DNA of 9,042 nucleotides, taken from NCBI GenBank assembly GCA_014238325.1, contig JABABH010000155.1, positions 1 through 9,042 on the forward strand, read 5' to 3'. Each line of letters begins with the position of its first letter. Position 1 is the stretch's first letter. Positions 1 to 7,145 of the stretch are shown here, piece after piece. Source of the stretch: Coxiellaceae bacterium. Lineage in GTDB: Bacteria; Pseudomonadota; Gammaproteobacteria; Coxiellales; Coxiellaceae. The notes beneath the pieces were generated by a model. It did not search any database. It saw only the letters and a program-made list of their open reading frames with translations, and was not told the DNA's origin. Position numbers and translations under genes: made by a program.

Positions 1-2
1 AA

Positions 3-1031
3 TTAATTGCTTTCAATTTTTTCCATGAGCCGAATAAGCACTGAAATAGAGTTAGAGCAGGACCCGAAATCATCAAAGGACATTTCAGAAAATTGATTTC
101 CAAAGTTTGAATACAATGGGTCCATCGACACAAGTTGAGCAAGCTTAGCAACAACTGCCGTATTTTTTGTAAAGCCTAAATTGATCTTAGTAGCTTTTTT
201 ACCAGGTTGCTTCTTTTCAGAAGCTGGTGTTAGCTGAGTAGAAATTTTATCAATCTTCTTTTGTTGCGCTGATTCTTGTTTAAGTTGCTTTAACGAGGCT
301 CCATCCAAACAAGACTGCATGAGTAGTGATTTTTGTTGACCAGATCTAGCTTTAGCTATAATTGCAGCTTTTTCAAGACTATTAATTTTTCCCTGTGCAA
401 TTGCAGTAAGTAACTCTTTAGATCCATTTAAAACAGCAAGAAAATTTAAGCAATGGGTTTTCGATCGGTTAATGACTCGCTCAAAAAAAGCAGAGTCCAC
501 TGTTACATTAGCATCAACATGCTTTTTATATTCATCAACAATTTGACTAATGTTAGCCAGAGTTTCATGCAAAGATAGATCTTCTCGCTGAGCATTTTCT
601 ATCAATTGTAAAAGTCTTATATCGAAATCATTTGGTTTTTCGTCAAGTATCTTAGCAGGGATATCTTTTTTCCCAGCTAAAATAGAACTCAAGCATCTAC
701 GCTCACCATGAATCAAGCGATATGTGGAACCAAATTTATAAATCTCTACGGCGTTTCTTACACCGTATTTTCTTATCGTTTCAGCAACTCGTTTAAGAGA
801 TTCAAATTCTCTTAGTTTCTTTCCATATAAAGGATCGTCAGCATAAGGTCCTTGAGGTAGGTCTTCTCTAGTAATTGCTAGATCTCTTGGATTGCCGGGA
901 TCAAATTCGATGGCACTTAAAGGAACGATTTTATAATTCAATGTGCCAAGATTTTGATTAACTAAATCTACCGTGCTTGTTATTTCTGAACTAATTCCTT
1001 GTGGAAGTGAGTACTTCTTTCTCGTGCTCAT
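3..1031 (-). CDS. parB: Plasmid-type ParB partition protein (paired with ParA)
   Basis: A 342-residue ParB-family DNA-binding partition protein, expected to load on a centromere-like parS site and stimulate the ParA ATPase so that plasmid copies are separated. The ParB/Sulfiredoxin-like domain spans about residues 34-150. It contains GERRC (109-113), which corresponds to the CTP-binding GERRxR motif, and LIENAQRE (143-150), the second hallmark. A helical DNA-binding region should follow at about 150-240. The C-terminal third is lysine- and glutamine-rich (about 250-280) and does not resemble the usual chromosomal ParB dimerization domain. The region before GERR is expanded, with an insertion around residues 50-78. 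The start is supported by AGAGGA (plus-strand 1039-1044) 7 bases upstream, and by the 4-base ATGA overlap with the parA stop, so translation is probably coupled. The stop codon is at 3-5, so the gene is complete. The family is clear. The exact subfamily and the parS site are not. Confidence 0.9.
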   Translation of the reverse strand: MSTRKKYSLPQGISSEITSTVDLVNQNLGTLNYKIVPLSAIEFDPGNPRDLAITREDLPQGPYADDPLYGKKLREFESLKRVAETIRKYGVRNAVEIYKFGSTYRLIHGERRCLSSILAGKKDIPAKILDEKPNDFDIRLLQLIENAQREDLSLHETLANISQIVDEYKKHVDANVTVDSAFFERVINRSKTHCLNFLAVLNGSKELLTAIAQGKINSLEKAAIIAKARSGQQKSLLMQSCLDGASLKQLKQESAQQKKIDKISTQLTPASEKKQPGKKATKINLGFTKNTAVVAKLAQLVSMDPLYSNFGNQFSEMSFDDFGSCSNSISVLIRLMEKIESN

Positions 1032-1900
1032 TGGTAGATCCTCTCATAAATGTAGTCACAAACCGCCATTGCCTCTTGTCGAGCAGGATTACTTTCTGGA
1101 TATTGAAATACTGATTTTTGTTCAAGATCGCATACGGGTATTTCTTTACGGTCAACCATGTGTACTGGCATGACATATTCAGAGTAGCCAGGATCGCTCC
1201 TCAAATCATCAAGCAAATCTCGATCAGAGCTGCGACGACTATGAACTTTGTTTGGTAAAATTCCTATCAAATTTAAAGGGAAATTCGTGGGTCGAGACAT
1301 GGCTTCCTGCTTCCATAGCTGCAAAAGACCTGCTAAGCCTTCAATAGCTTGTAATTCAATTTCCAAAGGTATAACTAAGTGGGTGATTGCCTTAAAAGCC
1401 GAAATGGTTAAAGGTCCTTTGGCAGGAGGAGTATCAATAACAAACATCTCGTAAGTATTTTGAACATCTGGCAAGCTTAAAAAGCTATGTAATTGACTAT
1501 AGACTTTTTCTGCCATTTCTTGTCGCTTAATATTTTCAGCTTTGAATAATCCACCTTCATCCGATGGAATAATATCTAGATGTTTTATATTAGTAGGGTA
1601 AGGTTTTGGTATTTTCCCAAAAAAGATATCAGCGATAGAACTTTTACCATCCCAGCCATTATTATTGGGGTCATTAGGATCAAAATAAGGATGTATAGGT
1701 GGTTCTTTATAATCTGTAACTGGATTTTTATTAATTCCAAAAAATCGTGCTGTATAACTTGTTTGGGAATCAATATCGATGCCCAACGTTTCTTTCTTCT
1801 TTAATAATGAAACATATTCACTAAAAATTTTTGACCACGTGGTTTTACCAACCCCACCTTTTTGATTGGCGAATCCTAAAACAGGTTTTACATCCATCAT
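1028..1900 (-). CDS. parA: ParA-family plasmid partition ATPase
   Basis: A 290-residue Walker-type partition ATPase. Such proteins bind the nucleoid as ATP dimers and are released by ParB, which positions plasmid copies. The deviant Walker A motif KGGVGKTT is at residues 14-21, with the signature lysine K14. The A' motif GIDIDSQTS begins at 40 and Walker B FVIDTPPAKGP is at 153-163. There is no N-terminal helix-turn-helix extension before Walker A, so it resembles short ParAs that do not themselves bind an operator through such a domain. A stretch of about 60 residues between A' and the LDIIPS strand (108-113) is proline- and asparagine-rich. The start at 1900 has GAAGGTG (plus-strand 1906-1912) 5 bases upstream. 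A second in-frame ATG at 1897 is also possible. It is first in a two-gene operon with parB. A candidate promoter with an overlapping palindrome lies at 1930-1957. Confidence 0.95.
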   Translation of the reverse strand: MMDVKPVLGFANQKGGVGKTTWSKIFSEYVSLLKKKETLGIDIDSQTSYTARFFGINKNPVTDYKEPPIHPYFDPNDPNNNGWDGKSSIADIFFGKIPKPYPTNIKHLDIIPSDEGGLFKAENIKRQEMAEKVYSQLHSFLSLPDVQNTYEMFVIDTPPAKGPLTISAFKAITHLVIPLEIELQAIEGLAGLLQLWKQEAMSRPTNFPLNLIGILPNKVHSRRSSDRDLLDDLRSDPGYSEYVMPVHMVDRKEIPVCDLEQKSVFQYPESNPARQEAMAVCDYIYERIYQ

Positions 1901-1929
1901 TCAAACACCTTCAACATATGATGTGATAA

Positions 1930-1957
1930 AGCATACCATATGCTTGATTGCTTGCAA
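1930..1957 (-). promoter_or_regulatory. Candidate parAB promoter with overlapping palindromic operator
   Basis: On the minus strand a TTGCAA -35 hexamer (1952-1957) is followed after 16 bases by a TATGCT -10 hexamer (1930-1935), each matching the sigma-70 consensus at 4 of 6 positions. An inverted repeat AGCATA-CCA-TATGCT (1930-1944) covers the -10 and part of the spacer, the usual place for a repressor site. A CATATG (1937-1942) recurs at 1915-1920, just downstream. Partition operons are commonly self-repressed, so ParB, ParA or RepA could bind here. That is inference. Confidence 0.4.
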
Positions 1958-2060
1958 AGTTTGGGTTACTATTTTTATGTTTGTTGTTGTTTATATCAAT
2001 AATGTTTATATGTTTAGGGTGACGTAACTACTTATTTTTAAAATAGAAAAATGGGCTAAC

Positions 2061-2182
2061 CATGACGTTTACAGGATGAAACATGACGTTTACAGGATGC
2101 ATTTTGAGCTAACCATGACGTTTACAGGACATAAACATGACGTTTACAGGATGCATTAACGGCAACCATGACGTTTACAGGG
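2061..2182 (+). repeat. Five RepA-binding iterons in a 53-bp higher-order array
   Basis: The 16-mer CATGACGTTTACAGGA occurs at 2061, 2082, 2114, 2136 and 2167. The first four copies are identical and the fifth differs only in the last base (G). All are in direct orientation. Start-to-start distances are 21, 32, 22 and 31 bases, close to two or three helical turns, so the copies lie on roughly one face of the helix. Odd copies are preceded by AACC and even copies by AAAC, and flanks such as GCTAAC and GATGCATT repeat, so the array is built of 53-54-bp units holding two iterons each. In iteron plasmids these repeats are the initiator's binding sites and also set copy number and incompatibility. 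Confidence 0.93.
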
Positions 2183-2202
2183 ACCTAAGTTGTGGATAAA
2201 TT
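2174..2202 (+). promoter_or_regulatory. Candidate repA promoter overlapping the last iteron and DnaA box
   Basis: TTTACA (2174-2179), part of the fifth iteron, matches the -35 consensus at 5 of 6 positions. After 17 bases comes TAAATT (2197-2202), matching 4 of 6 of the -10. RepA bound to iteron 5 or DnaA bound to its box would cover this promoter. Transcription would begin at or within a few bases of the repA ATG (2206), implying a leaderless or nearly leaderless message. A weaker alternative is TTGTTG (1984-1989) with TATATG (2007-2012), 17 bases apart, upstream of the iterons. Neither is proven. Confidence 0.3.
2191..2199 (-). promoter_or_regulatory. DnaA box
   Basis: TGTGGATAA on the plus strand is a perfect match to the DnaA box TTATCCACA read on the minus strand. 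It lies 8 bases after the last iteron and 6 bases before the repA start codon. Host DnaA binding here would help open the origin and could also block repA expression. Confidence 0.8.
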
Positions 2203-2205
2203 TTT

Positions 2206-3543
2206 ATGGATGCAATAACTAAAGTAAAAAAACCAATTGAGGCAATACAATGTTCGAATACCTTTAGTTTGTTGCAACGAAAAATGTACAATGCACTCCT
2301 CGCAAATGCTGCTGGTAATTTATATCCAGATGTGACACATCGAATTGCTATGCGCATTTTGTGTCGTCTAATGGGGTATCGTAGCAACGATTATAAAACG
2401 ATCAAAGCAAAGTTCCGTGAGTTGCGACGCATGGACATTGAGTGGGATGTAATAAACGAAGACGGAAATAAAGTTTGGACTAACACCTCTCCATTATCGT
2501 TGGCTAGGGTGATTGAAGGAGAGGGGATATGTGAATATGAGTTTACTCCTAGCCTGGTTCCATATCTGGATCGTCCGGCTCAATATGCCAAGTTTAGTTT
2601 AGTTATTCAGGCTAAATTTAAATCCTGTTATGGTCTTGCCTTATATGAAAACTGTGAACGCTACAAAAAAATTGGTCATACTCGAACTTTTGATATTCCA
2701 GCTTTTCGCAAATTAATGGGAGTAGCTGAAGAAGAGTATCTTGAATTTTTTGCGTTGAAACGACGAGTTATCACTAAGGCTGTAAAAGAAGTTAATCAAC
2801 ATGCTGATTTTGAGATAGAACCAGAGTATCTTAAAAAAGGTAGGTGTATGGTTAGTATTCGATTTCTTATTCGACTTAAAGAAGAGTGTTTAGATGGTAA
2901 AAAAGAGCAGTTGGTTAAGGAAGATTCATTAGATCAAGTATTAGTAGTTAAAGTAGGCAAGTATTTTGGTTTAGCAGAAAAAGATATAGAAAAATACTTA
3001 AATCAATATGGCAATATCTATCTGTCAGAAAAGGTAGACGCAATATTAAGTTCTGATAGCTTTAAAAAAGGCTTAATTAAGAATATGGCTGGTTATTTGA
3101 AAAAGGCATTGCGTGAGGATTATCAATCTACTATTTCAAGCCAATCTGTCGTTGAGGTACAACGGCGAGAAAATGAGGTTATTAATTCGTTAAAGCAGAA
3201 GAAAGATGCTTTAATGTCTGAGTTAACTAGCTTGTATGATAATCATTTATCCACTCATATCTTAGATGTTATTTTAGAAAAGTTGACGGAAGAAAATAGA
3301 GCTCAACTAATACAGGAATTCGAACCGCATATTGCTAAAACATACTATGTGGATTTATATAAGCGAGAGGGGTTAAAAAATATCATGGTCAGTGATCGAT
3401 TTGTAGAGTTCATGCAAAAGAATCACCAGAGACTGTTGCAAACTTTATTTCCTTTTGAACGTTATGTGCAACAGTATGAACCCGAAAAAAGTGTTCAAAT
3501 TGATGCGTTAGAGACATCTCTTAAAAACCAAGCAGTAGCCTAA
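2206..3543 (+). CDS. repA: Rep_3-family replication initiator protein
   Basis: A 445-residue plasmid initiator that should bind the upstream iterons and recruit DnaA and the replisome. The N-terminal part reads as the two winged-helix domains of the Rep_3 family (RepE/Pi/RepA type). The first is at about residues 11-130, beginning PIEAIQCSNTFSLLQRKMYN. The second is at about 135-225, with the characteristic YGLALYENCERY at 142-153. Typical family members are about 230-330 residues. This one has a long C-terminal extension (about 230-445) with a conserved-looking segment IKNMAGYLKKALREDY (291-306), followed by a charged, probably coiled-coil stretch (about 316-345). No good Shine-Dalgarno precedes the ATG, which sits directly after the DnaA box. 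The next in-frame ATG (codon 27) would remove part of the first domain, so I keep 2206. The second parB follows after 3 bases and is probably cotranscribed. Confidence 0.92.
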   Translation: MDAITKVKKPIEAIQCSNTFSLLQRKMYNALLANAAGNLYPDVTHRIAMRILCRLMGYRSNDYKTIKAKFRELRRMDIEWDVINEDGNKVWTNTSPLSLARVIEGEGICEYEFTPSLVPYLDRPAQYAKFSLVIQAKFKSCYGLALYENCERYKKIGHTRTFDIPAFRKLMGVAEEEYLEFFALKRRVITKAVKEVNQHADFEIEPEYLKKGRCMVSIRFLIRLKEECLDGKKEQLVKEDSLDQVLVVKVGKYFGLAEKDIEKYLNQYGNIYLSEKVDAILSSDSFKKGLIKNMAGYLKKALREDYQSTISSQSVVEVQRRENEVINSLKQKKDALMSELTSLYDNHLSTHILDVILEKLTEENRAQLIQEFEPHIAKTYYVDLYKREGLKNIMVSDRFVEFMQKNHQRLLQTLFPFERYVQQYEPEKSVQIDALETSLKNQAVA

Positions 3544-3546
3544 CAC

Positions 3547-4446
3547 ATGACGTCAAAGATAAAAGAATTTAAGGGTTCATTGAATCCGATTTTTGATAAT
3601 CTTAAAAGTCATCAAGAAAGAGTTGAGCAAACATCGCTTAATCACTCAGTGATAAGAGGTTGTTTGCCGACTCATCGAGTTAAACCTAGACAAGACCAAC
3701 CTAGAAAGCACTTTGATGAAGGTTCCTTGGAAGGATTAGTACAATCTATAAAATCAAAAGGGGTTATTCAGCCAATTATCGTTCGTCCAATGCATGATGG
3801 TTGTTATGAAATTATCGCGGGTGAACGGCGCTGGCGTGCTTCGAAGCAAGCTGGTCTAGATGAAATTCCTGCTATCGTTAGAGATTACGGTAAATCAGAC
3901 TGCATGGCAGTTTCTTTGATTGAGAATATACAAAGAGAAAATTTAAATCCTTTAGAAGAAGCGCAGGCCATTCATGATCTGATAGAAGAATGTTCAATGA
4001 TACACCTTCAAGTTGCAGAAAGTATAGGTAAATCACGAACAGCTGTTAGTAATTTGTTACGTTTATTGAACCTTGAGCCAGAAGTTAAGGCAATGGTTAA
4101 TACATCGCTTTTGGACATGGGGCATGCCAGAGCTTTATTAAGTTTATCTGGTCAAGAACAAATTGATGCTGCTAAATTAGTTGTAGGTCGGTCTTTATCG
4201 GTACGTGAAACAGAAAGGCTTGTTCAAGGTGTGCAACAGCCAGCTATCAAGCAAGCTATGCAGCTAGATTCACGCTTTGAAGAAAAGGCAAAGCGATGGA
4301 AGAGTTATATGTCTGAGCAGTTGTCTTCCAAGCTGAATGTACACGTTAGTGCTGAAGGAAAGGGGAAGATAATTATTTATTTTAATTCAGTGGAGGAGGC
4401 TGACTGGTTGATTGAGCACATAGACGTCAAAAAAGATGATAGTTAA
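3547..4446 (+). CDS. Second ParB, chromosomal (Spo0J-like) type, cotranscribed with repA
   Basis: A 299-residue ParB with the full canonical layout. QPRKHFD (51-57) opens the N-terminal domain. The CTP-binding motif GERRWR is at 92-97 and ENIQRE at 126-131. A helix-turn-helix lies at about 155-176, followed by MGHARALL (191-198) and SVRETERLV (218-226). A C-terminal dimerization domain (about 258-293) has the GKGKIIIYF strand typical of Spo0J proteins. The N-terminus lacks the LGRGLxALI-type motif through which many such ParBs touch ParA, and no parA lies next to it. It starts 3 bases after the repA stop without a clear ribosome binding site, so translation probably depends on repA. It differs strongly from the ParB at 3-1031, so this is not a recent duplication. 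Plausible roles are partition complex formation, origin pairing or copy control, or use of a host ParA. The family call is firm, the role is not. Confidence 0.9.
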   Translation: MTSKIKEFKGSLNPIFDNLKSHQERVEQTSLNHSVIRGCLPTHRVKPRQDQPRKHFDEGSLEGLVQSIKSKGVIQPIIVRPMHDGCYEIIAGERRWRASKQAGLDEIPAIVRDYGKSDCMAVSLIENIQRENLNPLEEAQAIHDLIEECSMIHLQVAESIGKSRTAVSNLLRLLNLEPEVKAMVNTSLLDMGHARALLSLSGQEQIDAAKLVVGRSLSVRETERLVQGVQQPAIKQAMQLDSRFEEKAKRWKSYMSEQLSSKLNVHVSAEGKGKIIIYFNSVEEADWLIEHIDVKKDDS

Positions 4447-4495
4447 TAAATTATTGTTTTATCAGATAGTCGTGTAGAAAAGTAGTTATGCTGTA

Positions 4496-4520
4496 AGTTT
4501 TTGGGTTGATTCGAAAAACT
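4496..4520 (+). terminator. Possible weak terminator after the repA-parB operon
   Basis: AGTTTTT (4496-4502) and AAAAACT (4514-4520) form a 7-bp inverted repeat around an 11-base loop, about 50 bases after the second parB stop. GTTTT follows. The stem is almost all A-T, so it would be a poor classical terminator. Confidence 0.25.
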
Positions 4521-4910
4521 GTTTTACCGTCACGCTTTATCCATGTTTTCAAGTAATAGGATGATGCTAATTCTTGCACAGAGTGGTTACAGCGACTCCT
4601 CTCGCGAACAGGTCTGCTTAAGTATTGCAAGGACGTTTCAGCCAGAGAGGCTCACAGCCCTTAACGGGTCAAGTTGATCAGATTATTCTGGGGATGAAAA
4701 AGTGCTTGACGCTGGTCTTGTACGGTTGCAGCAAGTACATGCTAAAAAATAGGGTAGGAGACGCGGTGGCCGATCTTACTGAGCTAAAGAAGGATAGGAG
4801 AATGATTAAAAAATGAACGATTCTGTCTTGGCTAAAATAAATGCTCATCAGGCTAAAGCATGGTAAGCGTGCGGAGAAATATATCTTATAGGACTTATGC
4901 CTTGACAGCC

Positions 4911-4930
4911 GGATCAACTTTTGTTGATCC
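4911..4930. repeat. Perfect 8-bp hairpin
   Basis: GGATCAAC (4911-4918), a TTTT loop and GTTGATCC (4923-4930) form a perfect stem-loop. A consensus TTGACA lies 3 bases before it (4902-4907), but no good -10 follows at the right distance. Neither strand has a T-run after the stem, so it is not a standard terminator. It may be a protein-binding site or a relic of an element end. Confidence 0.5.
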
Positions 4931-5678
4931 ACTGATGTAGTCATGAATAATCCACGGTATGTGTCAGGGAAAATGAGACAATACCGATTACGTTGTAAAG
5001 AAGTCAAATTAAGCCACTACACGGAAGCCCACGGACTTCGTTACATCCATTTTTTAAAAGCCTCTTGATACAACTGTATGCAAAGAAAGGTTGATCGTCG
5101 GGGATGTGGCCGTGTCATATTCCTGCATGCCAAAACAGATCGGATTTGATCTCTTAACGAAACTGGTTGATAGCCTTGTACACGAGTATAATAAGCATCG
5201 AAACCCATAAAATGTCTATGGGGCGATTCGCTTGATGCCTTTAGCTTTCCGTTGGGACACTGCTTCTTATTATTGCGAATTTCAATCAACCAGGCGTTAC
5301 GCAACCATGTCGCGGTACAGGTGAAAGACAGTGTTTCAGCAAAGCTGGGAAAGGTTGAAAATCTATGCATTTCAGTCAGGTTATGTCTAAAAGGGTTACA
5401 TTTTTTTAATGAGTATAAAATTATGGATGCCTGCCTGTGTAATTTAATGTTCCCTTAATCACAATGGTTTATTGCGCTGTGTTATATTGAAGTTATATCA
5501 ATCTATTTTTTGGGGAGCAGGAGAGAGCACATGCTAGAATGGATATCATTGCCTCAGTCAGCGCACGCAGATTGTGCCCCAGACCCCACGCTATGAGCAC
5601 AGGCTTGGCATGACTACAGCTCAATTCATGTGTCCGACTAGGATATTTCTTTTCCACTCATTTACATTTGACACAGTT

Positions 5679-6290
5679 CTATGCACACTCCCGGCGGTAT
5701 TTTTTTAATTTGGGTCTGCGACAGTTAAACCTGACGGGATCCTCTTTATAGACGTTAAGCAAGGTGTGATGTCGTTGTTTCAACACGTTTTCAGCAAGTC
5801 CTAGGTGATGAACTGACGCTGGCGTCAGCCACGCCATCCCAGAGTGATCGTATTCCTGGTCGTACCCCTTGAAAAAACTGCTCTGCTTGTTCAAGGCTCT
5901 CAAAACGAGAAGGAAATTGTGGGCTATATTTTAGTGTCTTGAATTGTGACTCAGAAAACGGAGTATCGTTACTGAATAGAAGGCACTGATAGAAGACCTG
6001 TTATGTGATTTTAATAGACTCAAGTGTTTCAGCAACTGGGTCACCGTATGAAAACTCATGCTTGGGCCATTGTCAGAATGAATGGTCAGTTTCCTTGATG
6101 AAATACCCTGTTTGAGAACCGTTTGGTGAATAAAGTCACGAGCTCATAACTGGCATTCTCGATCAGCGATGAACCAGCCTACGACATACCGACTGAACCT
6201 ATCCAGCATGACATAGAGATGATAGTGCTCCAAACGTCGTGTACTGAGGAGCTTGGTGATGTCCCAAGACCACACCTGATGTTGCAAATT
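5679..6290 (-). pseudogene. Truncated, frameshifted IS3-family transposase (OrfB, DDE integrase core)
   Basis: Read on the minus strand from 6290, the first frame gives VWSWDITKLLSTRRLEHYHL, then YVMLDRFSRYVVGWF and LTIHSDNGPSMSFHTVTQLL. This is the rve integrase core of IS3-family OrfB transposases with the first two catalytic aspartates. A TGA stop interrupts this frame (after ADRECQL). Near 5973-5985 the reading shifts to a second frame, which gives SNDTPFSESQFKTLKYSPQF with the catalytic glutamate. At an A6 run (plus-strand 5872-5877) it shifts again to FFKGYDQEYDHSGMAWLTPA, ending at a TAG at 5679-5681. The N-terminal part of OrfB and OrfA are missing: an in-frame stop lies at 6291-6293 and the sequence beyond is unrelated. 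No transposase activity is expected. I could not define terminal inverted repeats. Confidence 0.85.
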
Positions 6291-6718
6291 TTAATTGATT
6301 GAGAAGGGTGGTTATCCTCTGGTCAGATAGGAGGAATATGGCTCAGCATTGAGGGTTAAATTTTATCTGCATCCTGAAGTAATCGAACTGATGCCGATTC
6401 TGGCACCCAATTACTGTTTATGAAAAATAGGTGAAGAAGGTCTTCAACTCATTAATTTTTTTATGGAAGATAGATTCTTCAAAGAGGTTCTAGCTTGAGT
6501 GGGATCACGTGATAGGATTAAGTTTAGAAGAAGCTTGATTGCCTCACGGCTAGCAATGAGTTCGGAAGACTATCTAAAAACCAACGAGCTCAAAGCAGAG
6601 ATACCAAGCTACGGAACGCGGGATTAAGCTGCTTGAATAAAACAAGTGATGAAATGCCATCACCCTTCATGCCACAACCTATTGATTTTAATTTTTATAT
6701 CATACTAAGTTGAACAAG

Positions 6719-6755
6719 AAGGGCGCGATGGTGGGAAACCGCATTGCACCATCGC
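6719..6755 (-). other. Candidate origin of transfer (oriT) of MOBQ type
   Basis: GCGATGGTG (6725-6733) and CACCATCGC (6747-6755) are a perfect 9-bp inverted repeat with a 13-base loop. On the minus strand the repeat runs directly into GCGCCCTT (6726 down to 6719). In MOBQ plasmids such as RSF1010/R1162 the transfer origin is an inverted repeat followed by a nick region ending in GCGCCCT, and Ti-type TraA relaxases belong to the same MOBQ group. The traA gene lies about 0.5 kb away. The core here touches the stem rather than being spaced from it as in RSF1010, and oriT of Ti plasmids lies on the other side of traA, so this is a hypothesis. Confidence 0.4.
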
Positions 6756-6952
6756 TAGCCACCATTAACTAAACGGGAATTAAAGGTGTCTCATTTCATT
6801 TTAAAAGAATAGATCGGATTTGGCTAGTAAAAAATCATGTTGATTTTGACGATCTCAAATTGAGGTGGATAGTATGACCATCGTTGGGGTTGCTCGGGTT
6901 GGTTTTATCGGATGATTTTCCGCTAGAAGTCCATGTTAGCATGATAATAGAG

Positions 6953-6982
6953 ACTCGTTAGCGAGTGGTGGCTGATCGCCAC
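6953..6982. repeat. Two adjacent small inverted repeats
   Basis: ACTCG-TTAG-CGAGT (6953-6966) is followed by GTGGC-TGATC-GCCAC (6968-6982), two 5-bp stems one base apart. No T-run follows. They could bind a protein near the candidate oriT or be chance. Confidence 0.3.
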
Positions 6983-7145
6983 GAGCTTGCTGACTTGAAG
7001 GCGATGTTTCCCCAAACATCTCGATTATAACTTGGAAGCTCTTTGGTGAACAGTTTTGTCTCTCAATGAGGCTGGTTGATCCTATTCTACATGGATTATC
7101 AGGAGCATTCAAAACATTAAAAATGTCTATGAATTGAAATCATTA

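Larger units (their letters stand above)
1958..2205. other. Plasmid replication origin (iteron type)
   Basis: The divergent intergenic region has the normal parts of an iteron origin in order. There is a strongly AT-rich tract (about 1958-2056), a block of five iterons (2061-2182) and one perfect DnaA box (2191-2199), directly before the initiator gene repA. The AT-rich tract contains a direct repeat TGTTTATAT at 1988-1996 and 2003-2011, 15 bases apart, which could be the unwinding element. Both operons start from this region and point away from it. Confidence 0.85.
4447..5678. other. Gene-poor, apparently decayed region
   Basis: About 1.2 kb after the repA operon with no gene I can support. 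Open frames here are short, lack recognizable motifs and overlap on both strands. The least unconvincing are a 25-codon frame at 4739-4816 (plus; MLKNRVGDAVADLTELKKDR, no ribosome binding site), a 109-codon minus frame at 5041-5370 (reading ...YYTRVQGYQPVSLRDQIRSV..., no family recognized), and a 21-codon frame at 5531-5596 (plus; MLEWISLPQSAHADC) preceded by GGAGAGAG. The interval also contains the hairpins at 4496-4520 and 4911-4930. It reads like remnants of insertion sequences or lost plasmid genes. Confidence 0.5.

Noticed and set aside
973..1176. Short frames overlapping the parA-parB junction
   Set aside because: Shadows of the two overlapping partition genes in other frames.
3544..3555. 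CATGACGTC at the second parB start resembling an iteron
   Set aside because: Only the first seven or eight bases agree with the iteron and it forms the start codon context, so it is likely chance.
4197..4212. Half of a chromosomal parS site (ACGTGAAACA matches the right arm of the Spo0J consensus) inside the second parB
   Set aside because: The left arm does not match at all and the bases encode the conserved RET residues of ParB, so coding constraint explains it.
4678..5007. 109-codon minus-strand open frame with hydrophobic stretches
   Set aside because: It overlaps a perfect hairpin and a plus-strand frame, has no ribosome binding site or family resemblance, and is probably chance.
5041..5370. 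109-codon minus-strand open frame
   Set aside because: No recognizable motif or convincing start, and the surrounding DNA is decayed. Mentioned only as a trace.
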